Assembly (NCBI RefSeq): GCF_947489365.1
Contig: NZ_CANLDB010000002.1
Span: 620,001-684,000, forward strand
Length of the DNA stretch: 64,000 nucleotides
Source: an uncultured Nocardioides sp.
GTDB lineage: Bacteria; Actinomycetota; Actinomycetes; Propionibacteriales; Nocardioidaceae
Direction of reading: 5' to 3'
Shown: in pieces, positions 62,098 to 64,000 of the stretch
Position numbering within the stretch: position 1 is the first letter of the stretch
How the letters are laid out: each line of letters begins with the position of its first letter
Notes under the pieces: model-generated
Databases searched by the model: none
What the model saw: only the letters and a program-made list of their open reading frames with translations
Told to the model about the DNA's origin: nothing
Translations under genes and position numbers: made by a program

Positions 62098-63033
62098 TCA
62101 GGCGCGGACGACGACCGTCCCGGCCTCGCCGTGGGCGGCGTCCACGAGGTGGTCGAGGTCGGTGATGACGGCGCGGCTGCCGCCGGCCTCGACGAAGCGG
62201 CAGGCGGCCTCGACCTTCGGGCCCATCGACCCGGCGGCGAACTCGCCGGCCGCGGCGTGGTCGCGCAGCTCGGCGACGGTGACGGTGTGCAGGTCGCGGG
62301 CGTCGGGGGTGCCGTAGCCGAGGACGGCGTACGGGACGTCGGTGCCGATCACGAGGACGTCGGCGCCCACGGTGCGACCGAGCAGGGCGGCGCCGAGGTC
62401 CTTGTCGATGACGGCCTCGACGCCGGTGACGGACCCGTCCTCGCCGCGGACGACGGGGATCCCGCCGCCGCCGTTGGCGACGACGACGTACCCGGCGTCG
62501 ATCAGCGCGGCCGCGGCCGGGGCGTCGAGCACCTCGAGCGGCTCCGGCGAGGCGACGACGCGGCGCCACCCCTTCTCGCCGCGGTCCTCCCAGGTCTCGC
62601 CGTGCTCGACGAGCGCCCGCGCCTGGTCGGCGGGCAGGTAGCGGCCCACCGGCTTGGTCGGACGTCCGAACCCGGGGTCGTCGCCGTCGACGAGGGTGCG
62701 GGTGACGAGGGCGGCGACCGGGCGTCGTACGGCGTGGCGGGCGAGGGCGGCCTCGAGGGCGCAGGTCAGGACGAAGCCGAGGGTGGCCTGGGTCTGGGCG
62801 CCGCACCAGTCCAGCGGGACCGGCGGGACGACGTGCGCGGCGAGGGCGTTCTTGACCAGCAGGTTGCCGACCTGCGGGCCGTTGCCGTGGGTGAGGACGA
62901 CGTCCACCCCGGCCGCCACGAGCGCGGCGACGGACTCGGTCGCGCGGGTGGCGGCGGCGACCTGGTCCTCCGGGCGCGCGCTGCCGTCGGGGCCCGTCAT
63001 GGCGTTGCCGCCGAGTGCCACCAAGACCCGCAT
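62098..63033 (-). CDS. arcC: Carbamate kinase
   Basis: 311 residues. Amino-acid-kinase fold; turns carbamoyl phosphate and ADP into ATP and carbamate. [10 protein letters not shown] and [18 protein letters not shown] open the protein; [29 protein letters not shown] and [16 protein letters not shown] are the substrate and ATP motifs. No arcA or arcB lies next to it, so this is not an arginine deiminase operon. It is first in an operon with the ring-opening amidohydrolase. TAGGTT six bases before ATG suggests a leaderless mRNA. Confidence 0.95.
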   Translation of the reverse strand: MRVLVALGGNAMTGPDGSARPEDQVAAATRATESVAALVAAGVDVVLTHGNGPQVGNLLVKNALAAHVVPPVPLDWCGAQTQATLGFVLTCALEAALARHAVRRPVAALVTRTLVDGDDPGFGRPTKPVGRYLPADQARALVEHGETWEDRGEKGWRRVVASPEPLEVLDAPAAAALIDAGYVVVANGGGGIPVVRGEDGSVTGVEAVIDKDLGAALLGRTVGADVLVIGTDVPYAVLGYGTPDARDLHTVTVAELRDHAAAGEFAAGSMGPKVEAACRFVEAGGSRAVITDLDHLVDAAHGEAGTVVVRA

Positions 63034-63039
63034 GCGCCG

Positions 63040-63045
63040 AACCTA
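63040..63045 (-). promoter_or_regulatory. Leaderless-type -10 (TAGGTT) for arcC
   Basis: TAGGTT ends six bases before ATG 63033. Confidence 0.5.
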
Positions 63046-63135
63046 GTGATCCCGGACACGTCGGGTCGTCGTGGTGGCTGACGACGAGGAGGCCGATCCG
63101 TCGTCAGGTTGTGCCAACGCCGCCGAGGCGACCGG

Positions 63136-63471
63136 TCAGCCCGGGGGCGCCGGCACGAGGGACGCGCCCCCGTGACCGACCTCGTAGCGCAGGTGCGCCG
63201 GACCCTCGCCCGGGGGCAGCAGGATGCTGGCCCCCTGCAGGCCGTCCTGCACGCCGACCCCGATGTGGACCGCACGGTCGGCCGGCACCTCGACGTGGAC
63301 CTGGCCCCAGTAGACGAGGTACTGCCTGCCGTCGACGAACAGGCCGGGCGCGACGCGCGCCCGCAGGGGGGTCCCCCCGAGCACCGCGGTCACCTCGAGG
63401 TGGACGGTGAGGATGCGCTTCGGGCCCTGGTGGAACTCGACGTACGGGATGACGCCCGTCGGGGTGCTCAT
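63136..63471 (-). CDS. Small conserved hypothetical protein
   Basis: 111 residues, not recognised. Beta-rich: GVIPYVEFHQGPKRILTVHL, LFVDGRQYLVYWGQVHVEVP and VHIGVGVQDGLQGASILLPP alternate like a small barrel or jelly roll, ending HLRYEVGHGGASLVPAPP. No signal or membrane segment. ATG 63471 (MSTPTG) is chosen because the track start at 63504 adds a proline/glycine-rich extension. Divergent from the SMP-30 gene, 62 bases apart. Confidence 0.65.
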   Translation of the reverse strand: MSTPTGVIPYVEFHQGPKRILTVHLEVTAVLGGTPLRARVAPGLFVDGRQYLVYWGQVHVEVPADRAVHIGVGVQDGLQGASILLPPGEGPAHLRYEVGHGGASLVPAPPG

Positions 63472-63533
63472 GGCCGGAGTCTTCCCTGGCCGGGGCCCTG
63501 TCACACCCGGCCCGGCGCTGCCAGGATGCGGAG

Positions 63534-64000
63534 ATGACGCAGACCGCCGACCGTCCCGTCCGCACCGTCGTGAGCGGCATGTCCTTCACGGAGTGTCCGC
63601 GGTGGCGCCCCGACGAGGACGACGGCGCGGGGCGACTGTGGTTCGCGGACTTCTACACCCACGCCTACTACTCCGTGCGGGAGGACGGCTCCGACCTGCG
63701 CACCGAGATCGAGGTGCCCGGCCAGCCGTCCGGGATCGGGTGGCTGCCCGACGGTCGGGCCGTCTTCGTGTCGATGCGGGACGCCGCGGTGATGCGGCGC
63801 GAGCACGACGGGTCGGTCGTCGTCCACGCCGACGTGTCGGGTCACGTCGGCGGCCACCCCAACGACATGGTCGTCGACGCCGACGGCCGCTGCTGGCTCG
63901 GCGACTTCGGGTTCGACCTCATGGGCGGCGCCGACCTGGCGACCACCGGCCTGCTGCGCGTCGACCCCGACGGGACCGTCACCTCCGTGGCCGAGGACCT
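63534..64000 (+). CDS. SMP-30/gluconolactonase-family protein, partial at window end
   Basis: The first 155 residues are in the window; the frame is open to the edge. SMP-30/LRE six-bladed propeller: SFTECPRWRPDE holds the metal-binding Glu, RLWFADFYTHAYYSVRE is blade 1, PSGIGWLPDGRAVFVSM blade 2 and GHPNDMVVDADGRCWLGDFG the metal Asn in blade 3. Members hydrolyse sugar or other lactones. ATG 63534 is six bases after CAGGAT, a near-match to the leaderless -10. Confidence 0.87.
   Translation, partial: MTQTADRPVRTVVSGMSFTECPRWRPDEDDGAGRLWFADFYTHAYYSVREDGSDLRTEIEVPGQPSGIGWLPDGRAVFVSMRDAAVMRREHDGSVVVHADVSGHVGGHPNDMVVDADGRCWLGDFGFDLMGGADLATTGLLRVDPDGTVTSVAED

Overview
The window is high-GC DNA with many GTG starts, tight ATGA/GTGA gene overlaps and no introns. 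Together with the glmU-prs-rplY-pth block, SoxR, a split NHEJ set (LigC-type ligase plus a LigD-like polymerase domain), DUF4032/DUF3052 proteins and widespread leaderless-type promoters, this points to an actinobacterium. Nocardioides or a close relative is the likely source; this is inferred from gene content and repeat style, not from a search.

Layout. 0.1-3.5 kb: two tandem, closely similar secreted beta-propeller proteins (minus strand). 3.7-12.7 kb: a minus-strand exopolysaccharide operon read from right to left: WbaP-like initiating phosphotransferase, split Alg14/Alg13-like glycosyltransferase, O-antigen-ligase/polymerase-like protein, Wzz-like protein, GT2 glycosyltransferase, Wzx-like flippase, sulfotransferase. 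A hexapeptide acetyltransferase sits inside it on the opposite strand. 13-18.3 kb: a TetR regulator, then pth, rplY, prs and glmU. 18.4-22.9 kb: a secreted flavin amine oxidase coupled to a neutral ceramidase, and a DDAH-type hydrolase. 22.9-25.6 kb: a NarL-type two-component system, a membrane protein and tRNA-Gln. 25.7-36.7 kb: an acyltransferase-3/SGNH protein, LigC, a GT and three more sulfotransferases, the LigD polymerase domain, an Eis-like acetyltransferase and MsrB. 36.9-43.8 kb: ung, pdxY, PEP synthase with its regulator PSRP, an MFS transporter and tRNA-Thr. 43.9-51.3 kb: hydrolases (one truncated), soxR, an amidohydrolase, DUF4032, an acyl-CoA dehydrogenase and a sulfatase. 51.8-60.9 kb: a metallophosphoesterase, rlmB, cysS, a C39-like peptidase, a molybdopterin oxidoreductase, ispF, an alpha/beta hydrolase and a NirD-like protein. 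61-64 kb: a cyanuric acid amidohydrolase/barbiturase-family enzyme with carbamate kinase, a small protein and a partial SMP-30 protein.

The themes are envelope glycan synthesis and decoration (polymer assembly, acetylation, four sulfotransferases, a sulfatase), housekeeping nucleotide/translation genes, and DNA repair. Two regulatory patterns stand out. At least 16 genes have TANNNT exactly 6-7 bases before the start codon, the signature of leaderless mRNAs. Most convergent gene junctions carry repeat or palindrome elements (76-bp, 171-bp and 32-bp-period direct repeats; long inverted repeats), several of them recurring at different places in the window.
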